Below, one piece after another: positions 47,395 through 59,694 of a stretch of 64,000 bases of DNA. Source of the stretch: Pseudevernia furfuracea. Its lineage: Eukaryota; Ascomycota; Lecanoromycetes; Lecanorales; Parmeliaceae. The position numbers were made by a program, and so were the translations under genes. The notes under the pieces were generated by a model. It was not told the origin of the DNA and made no database searches. It saw nothing but the letters and a program-made list of their open reading frames with translations. The stretch lies in assembly GCA_022315425.1 (NCBI GenBank), contig JAIUPT010000032.1, forward strand, positions 310,001 to 374,000. The letters are read 5' to 3'. How positions within the stretch are numbered: the first letter of the stretch is position 1; every line of letters begins with the position of its first letter.

Positions 47395-50300
47395 ATGTCA
47401 AACTCCCAGAACGGTAGCCCAGCTCCAATTACCAATGGTAATGCCGAAAAATCAGAAAAGGGAGGACTGCCCCTCAAATTTCGACTCGACGTCCCCAAGT
47501 TGCACTCTTTGCCCTCAGAGCAGCAGGACCTCTACCTCTTTACCTTTACTGTCGAGCTCGAGAGTTATACGAGCTCGCTGGAGTATGAGGCATTATGTGC
47601 CCAACAGACGGACTTGACCAGAGAAACGCTCCAGATTATAAATCTATCCTCCCCAATACCCTCGAAGGCTATCCGGAACAACCTGGGACGATGTTACGCC
47701 ACCATATTGGGCAAAGGCAACAGAAAGACGCTGTTCGAGTCGGTGAACCAGCTTGTCGCTGTAGCCAACGCGGGCAAGGGGGAAAGAGAACTGCACAATA
47801 AGCATGCCGCCGTTCATTGCCTCGGAGAGCTCTATATGGCCGCTGGGGACAGTGCGATCAATCTCTCGAGTCTGGTGTGCTCAAGTCTACTTCGCCTTTT
47901 AAAACCTACACAGAATCATGCAGGACTACGGGCGGCTATATTCCGGGCTCTTGGAAAAGTGGTTGGGATGATTCAGGGCTCAATCGAAGACTCAATTGCA
48001 AGGGACATTTGGAAAGCTGGTAGAGCGGCAGCTTCGGGAGATAAGGCAGCTTTAGTACAAGCAAGAGCATGCCAGTGCCTACAGAAGCTGGTATCCTACA
48101 CAAATTATTTCGAGACGACTGGTGATTTTGAAAACTTGAAGGCGGCTATCTGGAAAGCCTGTGAAACCTCCACTCCTGCTGCTCGACATGCTGCCGCTTC
48201 CTGTCTTGCTTCGGCGCTTGTCAAATCCTATTCGGAGGACGCTCCCTCGAAGTCGTCTCCAAAAGTCAAGAAACCGAAGAAAGTCAACAGGAATCAGGCT
48301 GTTCTGGAAGAGGCAGATGAAGATATCGCGAGGCCAGGGTCTCCTTCAGGGAAGAAGACCACTATGAAGTTAGAACTCTCTCTTTCAGACATTTTCAGAC
48401 AACTCTCTTCCCAGTATCACCGCTCGACTACTAGCAATAGGCTCAGAGCAGGTATTGCCCATTGCTACATAAAAGTTCTCGGCGGCTTGAAAGCCTCAAT
48501 CGTCGAGACGAACTATGGTCGGATTGTGAACCACCTTATGGCCGAGCTTTTGAGCAATGCCTCGGTTACCCACGATCGTTACCGGCTATTGCTAACGCGA
48601 AGATATGTGCAAAAGATCTTGGCCGACTGTATTGGCTCCAGAATCATTGGTGAGACAGGACGGGTTAATGCAGCAAGGACTCTAATCAACGATGTGCTCA
48701 AGAACTACCCTCAAGTCCTGAAAGAAGTGCCTGAGCCTTCGAAACATGCTCTCGTCGGCGTTCTTGACGCTCTGGCTTCGCTCATCAAGTCATTAGGAGC
48801 GGCTTTCGTTTCCCTCGGCGACAGCTGTCGTGAGGCTCTTGTACAGGTCTTGCAGCATCCAAGTTACACAGTGCAGATCCATGCTTCTCATTGTTTGCGT
48901 AAATTTGTGATGGCATGCCCACAACAGCTGCTATCCTGTGCTTCCATCTGTATGAACAGTGTCAACAGAGAGCTCAGTGTCTTGACTACTGGTCGCCAAT
49001 CCCCTCGACGCTGCGTCGGGTATGCCAATGGGCTTGCGGCGGTCCTGAGCATATCGCCGTCACAGCCGCTTTTCAGCTCACTTGAGATTAGCTCGCGCGT
49101 TCTATCTACGGCTATCGATTTACTCAAATCAAGCAGTAAAGTTGAGCTACGCGTGGCCGGTACTCAAGTTCAAGTGTCTTGGATCCTGATAGGTGGTCTC
49201 ATGGCGCTAGGGCCAAACTTTGTCAAGATCCACTTGTCACAGTTTCTATTGCTTTGGCGAAATGCGCTGCCAAAGCCGTTGACAAGAGAGAATACTGCGC
49301 AGCGGCAGTCCTCAGAGATCACGTATCTAACCCACGTTCGGGAATGTACTTTAGGATCTATTCTTTCATTCCTCGAGTTCAATGGCAGACTGATAACGAC
49401 TGATGTCGCCAAACGAATTGCGACCATGCTACAGAATACCGTCGAGTATTTGGAAAACTTACCTCGCAAGAAGCTCATCGATGACGTGTCCCAAAAGCTG
49501 TTCTTTTCACTGCAACTGCAAGACCTGGTTCTGATGGTCCGTCGGAGGGTTCTCCAGTGTTATTCAAGGCTGATCAGCTTCAGTCCCCAAGCTAGTGGCG
49601 AAATTCTCACACAATCTAACCTCTTGACACTCGCCGTGACGCTGTTAGCGGATCCAGAGAGCTATGCACCAGGCACCCTTGGCTCATCCATTGCAAATGC
49701 AGCAGGCACATTTGAGAGTATCTGGGAAATTGCAGACAATTCTGGCTTTGGTATCACAGGTCTAGTCCGCGGACCACTCATTAAGTCACTACCAGGAGAG
49801 CACAGCACCGCGCCACTCATTGGTCGGCAACATCATGGTGATGACTTCTCGGATATTGACGAGGCGGTATGTTAGCTGTGCTAGGTTCCCCTTCCGACTT
49901 TACTTGCTGACAAAGCTTGGTTAGCTGATGGGTCCAATTTGCGGTGCACAAGAACATGACTCTGTGTGCCTCTATACCAGTTCCGAGGACCAGGCTGAAA
50001 ATCTGCCAGACCCACCGGCGACTGAGGTTGTCAATTCTGCTATCGTCCTCTTCGCCACAGCATTTCCGCTCCACAGCTCAAGAGTCCAAGAAGGCGTGCT
50101 AGAGCAACTGGCCACTTTCTTGACGTCTACGAGCCTTCAACGAGATCCTGGGAGAAAATCAGCCGTTGCTGTTAATACTGCTATGGCTCTATTAAGCGCG
50201 CTCAAGGTCGCCGTTGGCGAGACTATCGCTGAGCACGGGGATCTCAAGCATCCCACAGTCGAAAAAACCATAGAGGAAATGCTAAGAGTATGTCCACAGC

Positions 50301-53300
50301 GCGGCTCCTAGTGCTGAGCAGTTTGTGTTAATGGAATCCTAGGGTTTGGTGATTGACCAAGATCGTTCCATCCGGTCCGTTGCGTATGAGGCCATAGGGA
50401 GACTCTGCAACAGTTCTGGGAATGCTTTTACCGCGAATGAGGTCAATGCGTTGATCGATATGATTGTATCTAACAGAGATCCTAATGCTCGTGCCGGATG
50501 TGCGATGGCACTAGGGTCCATACATGCTCAAGTCGGAGGAATGGCAGCAGGCTTCCATTTGAAGAAGATTCATGGAGTGTTGATGTCTCTGTGCAGCGAC
50601 CCGAACCCGACCGTCCATTTCTCCGCAATTGAAGCTCTTTCACAAGTTGCCGAATCCGCCGGCCTGACCTTTTCGGGATACGTCGCTAGCACACTAGGCC
50701 TACTGGCTCAGATATGGACCTGTGACAGCCACAACGAAGAGTCGGCTCTAACAGCATCTTCCAACCTCGAAATTGCTTGGCCTACCGCTACAGTTGTTGC
50801 ACATAGCATTGACTCTCTTGTCAACGTGCTTGGTCCTGATCTTCAAGATATGAGCAAAGCAAGGGAATTAATGCTCATTCTCATGAAACAATTTGCAAAA
50901 GACGATCTGGCCGTTGTCCAAGCAGAGTGTTTGCGCGCTTGGGAGCACATGTACCTCTACGATTCCGGCCACGTCGATTTGAAAGCTTATGTGCGTCGTT
51001 TGCAAGAGAATCTTGAATCTGCCAATAGCGTCGTTCGGAAGGTGGCTGTAGATGGGCTCTACAATCTCATGCGAAGGGATGCCGAATATGCCCTCGCGGT
51101 TGCCAATGAAGGCTTGGAAGATCAGCTGTGGTTAGCATTGAACGATAGCCCCGAAGAGGAAGGTATTCGCAACCTCGTTCAGTCTTGGCTGGGTCAGTCA
51201 AACTTAAGTGAAGCCGAAAAGTGGGTTTTGCGTTGCCAGCATGTCCTTACTAAGGCAGCGAAATCTCAACCTGAACCCGCTCCAGCCACAGAACCCAAGT
51301 CTGCAGCGCCAGATTTGCAAGATGAGGAAGTAGCTGGATTCGCCTCGGGGGATGGGAAAGACCAGAATGGCGCTCCGGTGCCTGAAGCAACGCAGGAGCT
51401 GCTGAGATGGCAAACACGAGCTTTTGCAATGCAATGTTTGAATGACTTGGCGGCCATGATTGGTAAAGACATGGAATCAGACCCCAACTCAGCAGCTGGT
51501 CACGCCTTGCAGAATAAGATCGCGGAGGTGATCCGTTTGGCGTTTCTCGCATCGACAGCCTCGGTTGTCGAATTGCAGGTTGGAGGTCTGCGACTGATTG
51601 ACCAAGTTCTGAAGGTATAAAGAGTCTGAGAACCTCTAGCCAATGGCACTACTAACTCGATCAGATATTCGGGACTATGCCAGACCCTGATTTCTCGGAG
51701 GCTCTTCTACTTGAGCAGTACCAAGCCCAAGTCAGCTCCGCATTGACACCAGCTTTTGGTGCAGATTCTTCCCCTGATCTCGCTTCAGCAGCAGTAGACG
51801 TCTGCGCGACCTTCATTGCTACCGGCCTCGTCACCGATGTCGATCGTATGGGTAGGATCCTCAAGCTGTTAGTAACAGCATTAGAAAGCTTCACAGGTAA
51901 TTTAAACTTGTATGGTGGAAATCCTCGCTAATAAATAGCAGATGATGCTCAGGACTCTGCGATCGGCGAATTGCGTGGTCTCAGTCCCAATGCACAAATC
52001 ATGGTTAGGATGGCAGTGCTGTCCGCATGGGCCGAATTACAAGTCGCCAGTACCGAACAAGACTACCTCGTGAAAGTGATGCAGCCGCATGTAGCCAAGC
52101 TTACTCCGTTGTGGCTTTCATCATTGCAGGAGTTTGCGCGCTTGAGATTTGAGCCAGACATATCTAATTCCATGGGACCAGCCAGACCAGACGAAGGCCT
52201 TGATGTGGTATATGCTGCGCTAAATCGGCAGACATTACTCAAGGTAGGCCGAGATTCGTCCAACTGCTTGATGCACTCTTTACTGATGAATGAGAAAGTT
52301 CTACCAAGACTCATGGCTCAAGCTCGTTGACGCTATTGCCAGTCTGATTGACCAGGACAGCGATTTTGTATTTGACGCCCTGGATGGCAAATCAAGCACT
52401 CCTAAGACCAATGGCTCCGATGCCACAAAACACGACATCGACTACCGCGACGAACCCGCTGCCTTCTTCTTCGTTCTTTTCGGTATAGTGATTGAAGCAT
52501 TAACCACTAGGCCTGGTAGTGGTTCGGAAGTGCAGACTCTAGAGGTTCTTTTGGCGCTCAAAAGGATACTTCAGCCATCTGTCTCTGGCAATGCTGTCTT
52601 CCAAGACGCTGTATTTGCGGAGACTATGGAGCTCTTCGATCGATTGGCCCTTACTGAAGGTCTCGATGTCCAACTTGTCATTGTAGATATTGCGAGAAAC
52701 ATGTGTCTCACACATCCATCTGCGAGAGGGGAAGATGCCAATGGAGAGCATCTATCAGATGATATTGAGCAGCTCTTTGAGTTGACAAGAATCATCGTTT
52801 TGGTTCTTGCGGGCGTCTTGCCAAATCTCGCGGAGCGCAATCCTTCGATCAGGCCTCAGCTCCCCGGTGAAGCAGTGTCGGTGATTCAGACATCTCTAGA
52901 AGCCCTGGTAGACGCTTCTGAGATATTTCCCTCCATTATTAAAACCGATCTCCACGCCAGCATTCTCCACATCTTTGCCACTATCCTCAGCACCGGCGCC
53001 TGCCAGGCCAACGTGGTCCCCCAAGCCTTCCCGATCTTCAAACGTTTCCTTCAAACTATTGCAACCGCCTCTACATCAGCAGCCAGCTCTGACCTGATCC
53101 GTGGCTGTCTCCATCGATTTCTCTCAATTCTCTCACACGCTCAACGTCGCGAATCGGAAACCTCGCTTCCATGCGCCAAGAATACCCTCCTCGCCTGTAC
53201 CATACTTCTTACCAATGCATCTCGTTCTCTGGCCCCCAACGATCCTTTCGTCACACGTGCTTTGGATGAAATGCTTGGTTGCCTCCAGGACCTTGGCCTC

Positions 53301-53786
53301 GCCAAAGTCGTTGCAAGTTGCCTTCGTTCTCTCATGATGGTCAGCCCCAAAAGCGAGACCGACGAGTCAATCGCACGATATCTGTTCCCACACCTACTAC
53401 GCTTCACAGCCGACACAGAACTACCGGATCCGGAGAATGCTCGCTCACTCATCGCGCATGTTCTCACATCTTTCGCCACGACTGCTTCAGGCGATGCATC
53501 CTCAGCTGCAATGTGCATCATCATTCCAATGCTTCTTACCCGCGCCTCAGCCGAGGGTAAGGCTGTCTACGTCGAAACCTCCAAAAGGCTGCTCGAACTG
53601 GCAGGTGGCAACCTGACGCCTGTTTTTAGGGGCGTGGTGGCTAAGATGAGCGCCGGACAAAGAACATTCATGGAGACTGTCATTCGAGAAGGTGGCGGAG
53701 TAGGGAAAAGCACCGGCGGGAATCGGGAGAGCGCTGGAGAGTCGGAGCCCAGTATTGCGCTCAAGTTGAATTTTGGAGGAAGGTGA
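47395..53786 (+). CDS. LAA1: HEAT-repeat protein Laa1 / HEATR5 family
   Basis: Large AP-1 clathrin-adaptor accessory scaffold for TGN-endosome traffic. Exons 47395-49866, 49925-50287, 50343-51614, 51665-51896, 51942-52243 and 52299-53786 (6129 nt, 2042 aa; yeast Laa1 and human HEATR5 are about 2000). The ATG at 47395 is the first in frame. HEAT-type paired helices run through the protein, for example HNKHAAVHCLGELYMAAGDS, RARACQCLQKLVSYTN, GRLCNSSGNAFTANEVNALI, DPNARAGCAMALGSIHAQVG and PTVHFSAIEALSQVAESAG. The C-terminal block KFYQDSWLKLVDAIASLID, after a phase-0 join, is the conserved HEATR5 end region. The fifth exon has a tandem TAGCAG acceptor at 51936-51941; either AG keeps frame and differs by one alanine. 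Confidence 0.93.
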
Positions 53787-54004
53787 ATTGGCACAAGGTA
53801 GCTTGTTAGTTGCATGGTTTGGTATCATGCTGTGTTCTGTATACGGTTTATTTGGGCATTTTCTTAGCGGGGCGTTGGCGCGGAAAGTTCATTGCTATTG
53901 GACTGCGGTTGGTGGGAATAGGCTTCTCATCGAATGAACGGGGGTATATAAACTGCGAAATCGTCCAAGAAAATCTATGACTGCCTCTCGTCCGTCCATC
54001 CCGT

Positions 54005-55449
54005 CTACCCCAAAGACACATACCCGACATTCTCACTCTTGTCACCGATGCCTCCCTTCTCCTCTGCCCCAGTCTGCGTCCCCATTTCCCGACTCGGCAC
54101 CGTAAAGCCTGCCCCTCCACTCCCACTACCTGTCCCCGTCCCAGAACTCTGCGACGTAGCCGCCTTCTTCCTCTCCTCGATCTCCCTCTCATGCATCTTG
54201 AAACTACCATACCTCAAGCTCCCCAATATCAAGACCGCCATCAACCCAATCGCCATCGCCGCCCTCCTCGTCAACACCCACCTCAAGCCCTCCACCTCGC
54301 TCTTCTGCTCTGACCCGAGCACCACACTGATTTTATAGTTCAGCTCGCTAATCTCTCCGTCGCGGGTCTGGCTCTGCATGCGCACGGCCATGCGGCGGTC
54401 GTTGAGCATGCCTCGGAGGTCGTCTTTGAGGCTCAACGTTTCCTGACTGACGCGCTGGGAGAGGATGTCGTAGGTGTGTTGGAGGTGGGAGAGTTGGGTG
54501 CGGGTGTGGGTGGAGGAGGATTTGCGCGTGTTGAGGATCTCGGTGCGGAGTTCGGAGCAGGCGGCGCGGAAGAGGTAGGTTTCCTGAAAGGGAGGAGGAG
54601 GAGGGAGCGTTAGCGCGATGATTGCGGATTACGGATTTACGTTGGCGGGGGGAAGCAATGAGGGAAAAAGAGGACGGAGACGACGGAGGCGAGGCGACTC
54701 ACGTTCTCAACGTCCGATTTCGACTCCAGCCCTTCCTTCGCCACGTCCAAGTTCACCGCCAACAACCCCCTTACCGCCTTCATGATCGTCACGCTCTGCT
54801 CCTCGCTAAACCCACCCCCCTCCAGATCCTTCACGAGCGTAAACGTATCGAAATGGTGCACGTACGGCGGCGCCTGCAAGTGCGGCGCTTTATGCTCTTC
54901 CGGCTTCTCGACCGTCGGGGCGCCCATTTGAAGCACCGTTTCGAGCGGATTGGCGGTGCGGGCTTTGTTATCGCTGATGGATTCCGGGGACGGTTGTTTG
55001 GGGTGGGACTCGGAGGCATCGAGTTCGTGGGCGCGGGTGGAGGGGTCACGCATCGTGGTTGTGATTGCGGCGTCGCGGGAAAGGTCTGGTTTGTCTTTAC
55101 CTTGGTCTTTGGGTTCTGGTGTTGCTTTTTTCTCGGGTTCTTTTGCTGGAGGGGCTTCTATTGTCTTTTGCTCGGGTTTGCTGTCTCCCTTGACTTTTTT
55201 TTCGATGGCACTGGCTAGGGATTTCTCTTCGTGCGGTTTCGAGGGCATGCCGGGGGGCGGTTGAGGTTCGGCGGCGGTGCCATAGCGCTGGGCGTAGGTT
55301 TCTTGTCTGTGAGGTCGCGCGGTGCTGATGCCTGCTTTTTGGTTGGGCTGTTGGGAGGCACGTAGGGGCTTTAAGGCTAAGCCTGTCTTGTGGACTCGTG
55401 CTGGATGAAAAAGGTGAGGGTAGAGGAAGGTCAGCCGTGGGAGGGACAT
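54005..55449 (-). CDS. mitochondrial DUF1640 / MCUR1-Fmp32-like inner-membrane protein
   Basis: Exons 54703-55449 and 54005-54583 (1326 nt, 441 aa). The ATG at 55449 (MSLPRLTFLYPHLFHPARVH) opens a basic presequence-like stretch; the longer frame upstream lacks ATG. Residues about 40-190 are a Pro/Lys/Glu-rich linker, longer than in yeast Fmp32. The DUF1640 core starts at YVHHFDTFTLVKDLEGGGFS and EEQSVTIMKAVRGLLAVNLD. It passes through the 119-bp intron into ETYLFRAACSELRTEILNTR. A coiled coil (DDLRGMLNDRRMAVRMQSQT) and one transmembrane helix (RRAAMAIGLMAVLILGSLRY) follow. Relatives act in cytochrome oxidase assembly, proline metabolism or calcium-uniporter regulation. It is convergent with LAA1 at a 218-bp gap. 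Confidence 0.88.
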
Positions 55450-56048
55450 GTTGATGGCGGCGAATTGGAAGGAAAGAGTCAAGGGTTGGGATAGAGAGAA
55501 AACATTTGTCGGACTAGCGATAAGTCAACGGAAGAGGCCGCTCGACCGTCAGCCTTACTTATACAGCACTGATATCAGAAGCCTATTTATTATACGCAAG
55601 GAGAGCGAAATACCAGGCTCGATATGTCATCAAGCATTCAACATACGCTCAAACATCCAGTTTCAGAAAGTACTGGTAACTGAGAGGTGTGACATCTAAA
55701 TCATGATTCTCTATCTCGCATTTAAGCGATCGGCGCCGACGAGGCTGAAAAATATCATGTTGCACTAGCTACTATTGGTCAAGTGTTCATTGCCTCCTGC
55801 GCCAGAGGCTATGAAGCAACTGGCGGCAGCTCAAGTCAGGCGCATTCTCGCTGCTTATACGTTGTGGCTCTCACGTCCAAGTCCTGTAGATTTTTACCAG
55901 AGTGGCTGCTAATACTAGATGCTCGGAAGTCCCCTCGTCACCTTGCTTCATGCTCAGAGACATTGAGCCGATATCATACCGTGATAGACCGCCGTTGGCT
56001 TAGAGGCCCTCGCTACGCATCCTCTTCACATCAAGCGGCCAGATAACC
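55450..56048. other. intergenic, upstream of NACHT gene
   Basis: About 600 bp with the promoter of the DUF1640 gene and the upstream region of the NACHT gene. The 87-codon open frame at 55783-56046 shows no motif. Confidence 0.5.
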
Positions 56049-58924
56049 ATGCAAGCATGGCAAAAATGGCGTGCCGGAAGAGAAGAGAAAGAGAAGCAGA
56101 CCAGAGTACAAGAAAAGAGCAGTAACGTCAAGGACAGAAGTCACCGTGATGGGGATGTGGAAACGCAGATCAATACAGATGGCGGCATACGCGAAGTTGC
56201 TGGGAGCAGTAGTACGGGTTCTAAAAGCACGCCGGATGATGACCATGATGAATCTTACGGCATGCACGTTCTAGTACCACGACCTGCTGACCAAGGTGCG
56301 ATCGTGGATATCGTTGCGATTCATGGACTCAATGGCCACTACGATTTGACTTGGACATGTACAACACCTTCGGGAAAGCAAGTCAACTGGCTAAGACTTC
56401 TTGCCGGGCCAGATACCCCAGTGTAGAATCATGTCTTACGGATACAATTCTGCTGTTCAGTTCAGCAAATCCGCTGCTGATATCGGCGTTTTTGCAGAAC
56501 AGCTTCTGTTCTCTCTCATGGCCAAGAGAAGAAGTCATAGTGAAAGAGAGAGACCAGTGATATTCATTTGTCACAGTTTAGGCGGACTAGTTTTCAAGCA
56601 GGTCTGTACCTCTTTTACCCCAATAATCGTGTCCGCGCTAACTCCATAGATTAGGCCGTTGTCAGAGCGCACGAGCGAGATTGCTTCGGAAAGCTCCTTC
56701 AGATGATTCATGGTGTTGCATTCTTCGGTACACCTCATAGGGGATCGTCTTTGGCTGAATGGGGCACTCATTTTGCCAACATACTTAATATAGCAAGTTT
56801 TGGGACAAAAACAAATTCGCAGTTATCAGCGGATCTTGAGGAGCGTTCCAGAGTACTGAGGAGCATCTCCAAATCTTTCGTTGACCGAGGCAAGAATCTC
56901 GATATTTTGAGCTTCTATGAGACTGAAAAGGCAGACTGGTTAAAATGCAGGGTATTGAGCTCGTATCTTCCTCGCTGCTTACTGCTGATCTAATTGAGAT
57001 CGCAGATTGTAGAAGAAACGTCGGCCGTTCTCGATCTTCCTAACGAACTTGCAATTCCTATCGATGGAAACCATCGCACGATATGCAAGTTCGAAAACGA
57101 AAACGAAAGAAGATACGAAGTGGTTTGGACAAACTTACAAGACATGGTGGAGAAGCTTATTGCCGAGAGCCCAAGTGTCCCACGTGAGTAATAAAGGCGT
57201 CAAGTCTCGGCAAAATTGAGCTCAAATTCCTAGTGTTGTCACTTCAAGAGCAGCTGGACTGTGCTCGTGTCTTTGAAAAAGGATCTTCATACGAATCTTA
57301 TCGAACTGTGAATCCTAGCAGAGCCCCCGGTACTTGCAAGTGGCTTCTAGAACATGACGGATATGTATCATGGAGACAAAAGCCAGAATCTACCTTTCTT
57401 TGGATGTCAGCTGACGCGGGGTGCGGGAAATCGGTTCTGTCCTCGTTTCTGGTTGATCAGCTCAGGAACGAAATCTCAGAATTGACAAAGCCAGATATAG
57501 TATGCCATTTCTTCCTCAAAGATAACAGCAACCAGAATGACGCCAAGATTGCTCTTGGCGCGATTCTCTATCAGATATTTACCCATTCCCCAGACCTCCT
57601 TCGACATGCTTGGGGGCCGTACAAATCTCGGGGGCAAGCAATCATGGACAACTTTGAGACTCTATGGGGAATCTTTCGCACCGTGGTAATGGAAAACAAG
57701 AGGGATACCATCTTCTGTGTACTTGATGGTCTAGATGAATGTGAGGAGACATCGAAATCGAATCTAATGAAATCATTCGTTTCATTGTACGAAGACAATG
57801 ACGTTCTTATTATCGAAGCCTCAGCAAAGCACACGACCTTCGATCTACCAGTCCCAGTGAAAAGGTCTCGACAAGGGGCCTTGCTGAAGACTATCATCAC
57901 AAGTCGCCCCGACAACTCAATCAAAGCCGCTTTTGGTGGCTTACCCAGGCTAAAGGGCGAAGACGAGACAGAAGCAATCAGCCACGATGTCGCACTTGTC
58001 ATTCGACACACCGTTAAAGAGCTCGATATTCCGGAACACCTTGTAGAAAGAATAGAGACCGCTCTTATTAGGGGTGCTGATAGGACACATCTATGGACTG
58101 ATTTAGTCATGAGGCTGCTCAAGGATGCTCTCATTAATGCTGTCTCCGAAAACGAAATCACTGCTATACTGAACAGTCGTGACATTTACGCACTTTACAA
58201 TCACATGCTTACGAGAAGCTCGAACCCGGTGCAGGCTCGAAAACTGCTTCGACTGATAATAGCCGCTAGACGGCCGTTGACTCTGCGCGAGATGAACGCA
58301 GCTATGGCAACGACGCCGCTACATAAGACCTTTGCAAGCATCGAGTCTGACCTCAAGTATCCCCCGGAAAATTACTTCTTTGCGCTGTGTGGACACTTCA
58401 TTCGGGTCATCCGGTCGAATGTCCATCTAGTGCACCAAACTGCAAGAGAGTTTTTTCTCCTTGCCGATTCTCATGCTGGACTCAAATGGGATAATCAAAA
58501 TATCCCTGAATCGATTGCGTGGCAGCATTCAATATCGCTTCTGACGTCGAACGATGTCATGCTGATCATCTGCCTATCGTATTTGTCAATGTTTGGATTC
58601 GGCAGCGATATAGACGATGCGACCACGAAGGTCGGTTACCTTGAATCGAATGAATTCCAAAAAGCCTGCGATAAGCATTATCTACTCAGATACGCTGCCG
58701 AGTATTGGCCGTCTCACTTTAAGAATTGCGACGTCGAATACGAGAGCGAATTATCTGGACTAAGTCTGCACCTATGCCATCCATCTTTTGCAGGCTTCTA
58801 TGTCAGCAGCAGGGTTGCCATCGTTCGCGAGTCTGGAACCACGCTCGAGGCCTTGCAATACATCCGGAGCCACTGTCCGGAACCACCATCGCACTCTGTA
58901 AAGCCTCGAGGCCCTTTGCGATGA
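56049..58924 (+). pseudogene. alpha/beta-hydrolase-NACHT (NLR-like) gene with 2-nt frameshift
   Basis: Exon path: 56049-56601, 56655-56951, 57006-57183 and 57234-58924. The first exon shifts frame near 56391-56400. ATG 56049 leads to IVDIVAIHGLNGHYDLTWTC and VNWLR, and the neighbouring frame continues exactly with DFLPGQIPQCRIMSYGYNSA. A 2-base loss in a GA dinucleotide would explain it. Downstream is PVIFICHSLGGLVFKQAVV, with the nucleophile Ser in GHSLGG-like context (Cys at the first position), then GVAFFGTPHRGSS. NACHT follows: Walker A LWMSADAGCGKSVLSSF and Walker B FCVLDGLDECEE. A winged-helix-like LLRLIIAARRPLTLREMNAA and HLVHQTAREFFL come next. The protein ends at 58924 with no ankyrin, WD40 or TPR array, so it may be truncated. 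Hydrolase-NACHT proteins are fungal NLRs linked to non-self recognition. A shorter product could start at the ATG in RIMSYGYN. Confidence 0.8.
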
Positions 58925-59694
58925 GTGAATACGGGACAGACGGCCGGGTGGGGACTTTGCTCTCTCTGCCCGATTCCACGGCTAGGGAATCATCAGGGAC
59001 TGACTGCTAGCTTGTTGAGAAGAAGACTGGAAACGGGACCCGTCTGCTTGCGCGGATAGCTCTGGCTTGATCAATGAAGGAAGGGAACTGTGGTGAGTTG
59101 GTATATCCATACCCCCTCGTGGAGTAGGTAGTACGTAGTGTCAGACCCGTCCGCCCGGGAGTGCCCGGATTAGAGAGGGGCTGGGGAAATAAATAGTAGT
59201 GATATCGTTGGGTATGGACTGTTCTCGAGAAGATCAAAGATTGAGGAACGTCTATGCGAGGGTTTTGAGGAAAGAGGGGTAGAAAGATGGATACGGTGGA
59301 GAGGAGAGGAGAGGAGAGGAGAGGAGGGAGGGAGGGAGAGAGAGAAGGAGAGGGGGAGAGAGAGAGAGAGAGAGAGATAGTTCGTTGTCATCATCCCATC
59401 AGCTCGTCACTAATGTAAGTATGCCATGTTCGGGCAAAGGCAAAAAAATTGGTAATAGGAATTGAATCAAGCTTGGCAGAACATTCAACGATTTTCACTT
59501 GCTTGCAGATCGCTTTCGTGTGGATGAGCAGTGCTGTGTTGAAAGCACCGACTACATATGCCAAAGATACAGGATACAACACAATTCAATGATCGCAAGG
59601 TCACACCCACCCCCAAAAAAAAAAGGAGGATCCAACCTTCCAGACTTGCCATCAGCTACCCCGGCGGCGCGGCTTGCATGTGTGTGTTTTTTTT
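58925..59694. other. convergent intergenic region with purine repeat
   Basis: 770 bp between convergent genes. It contains the GA-rich simple repeat 59297-59377 and A/T homopolymers near 59,615 and 59,687. No repeat-domain coding for the NACHT gene was recognised here. Confidence 0.5.
59297..59377. repeat. polypurine GAGAG/GGGA/GA simple repeat
   Basis: About 80 nt of pure purine on the plus strand: (GAGAG)n, then (GGGA)n, then (GA)n. It can form triplex or slipped structures and is likely length-variable. Confidence 0.85.
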
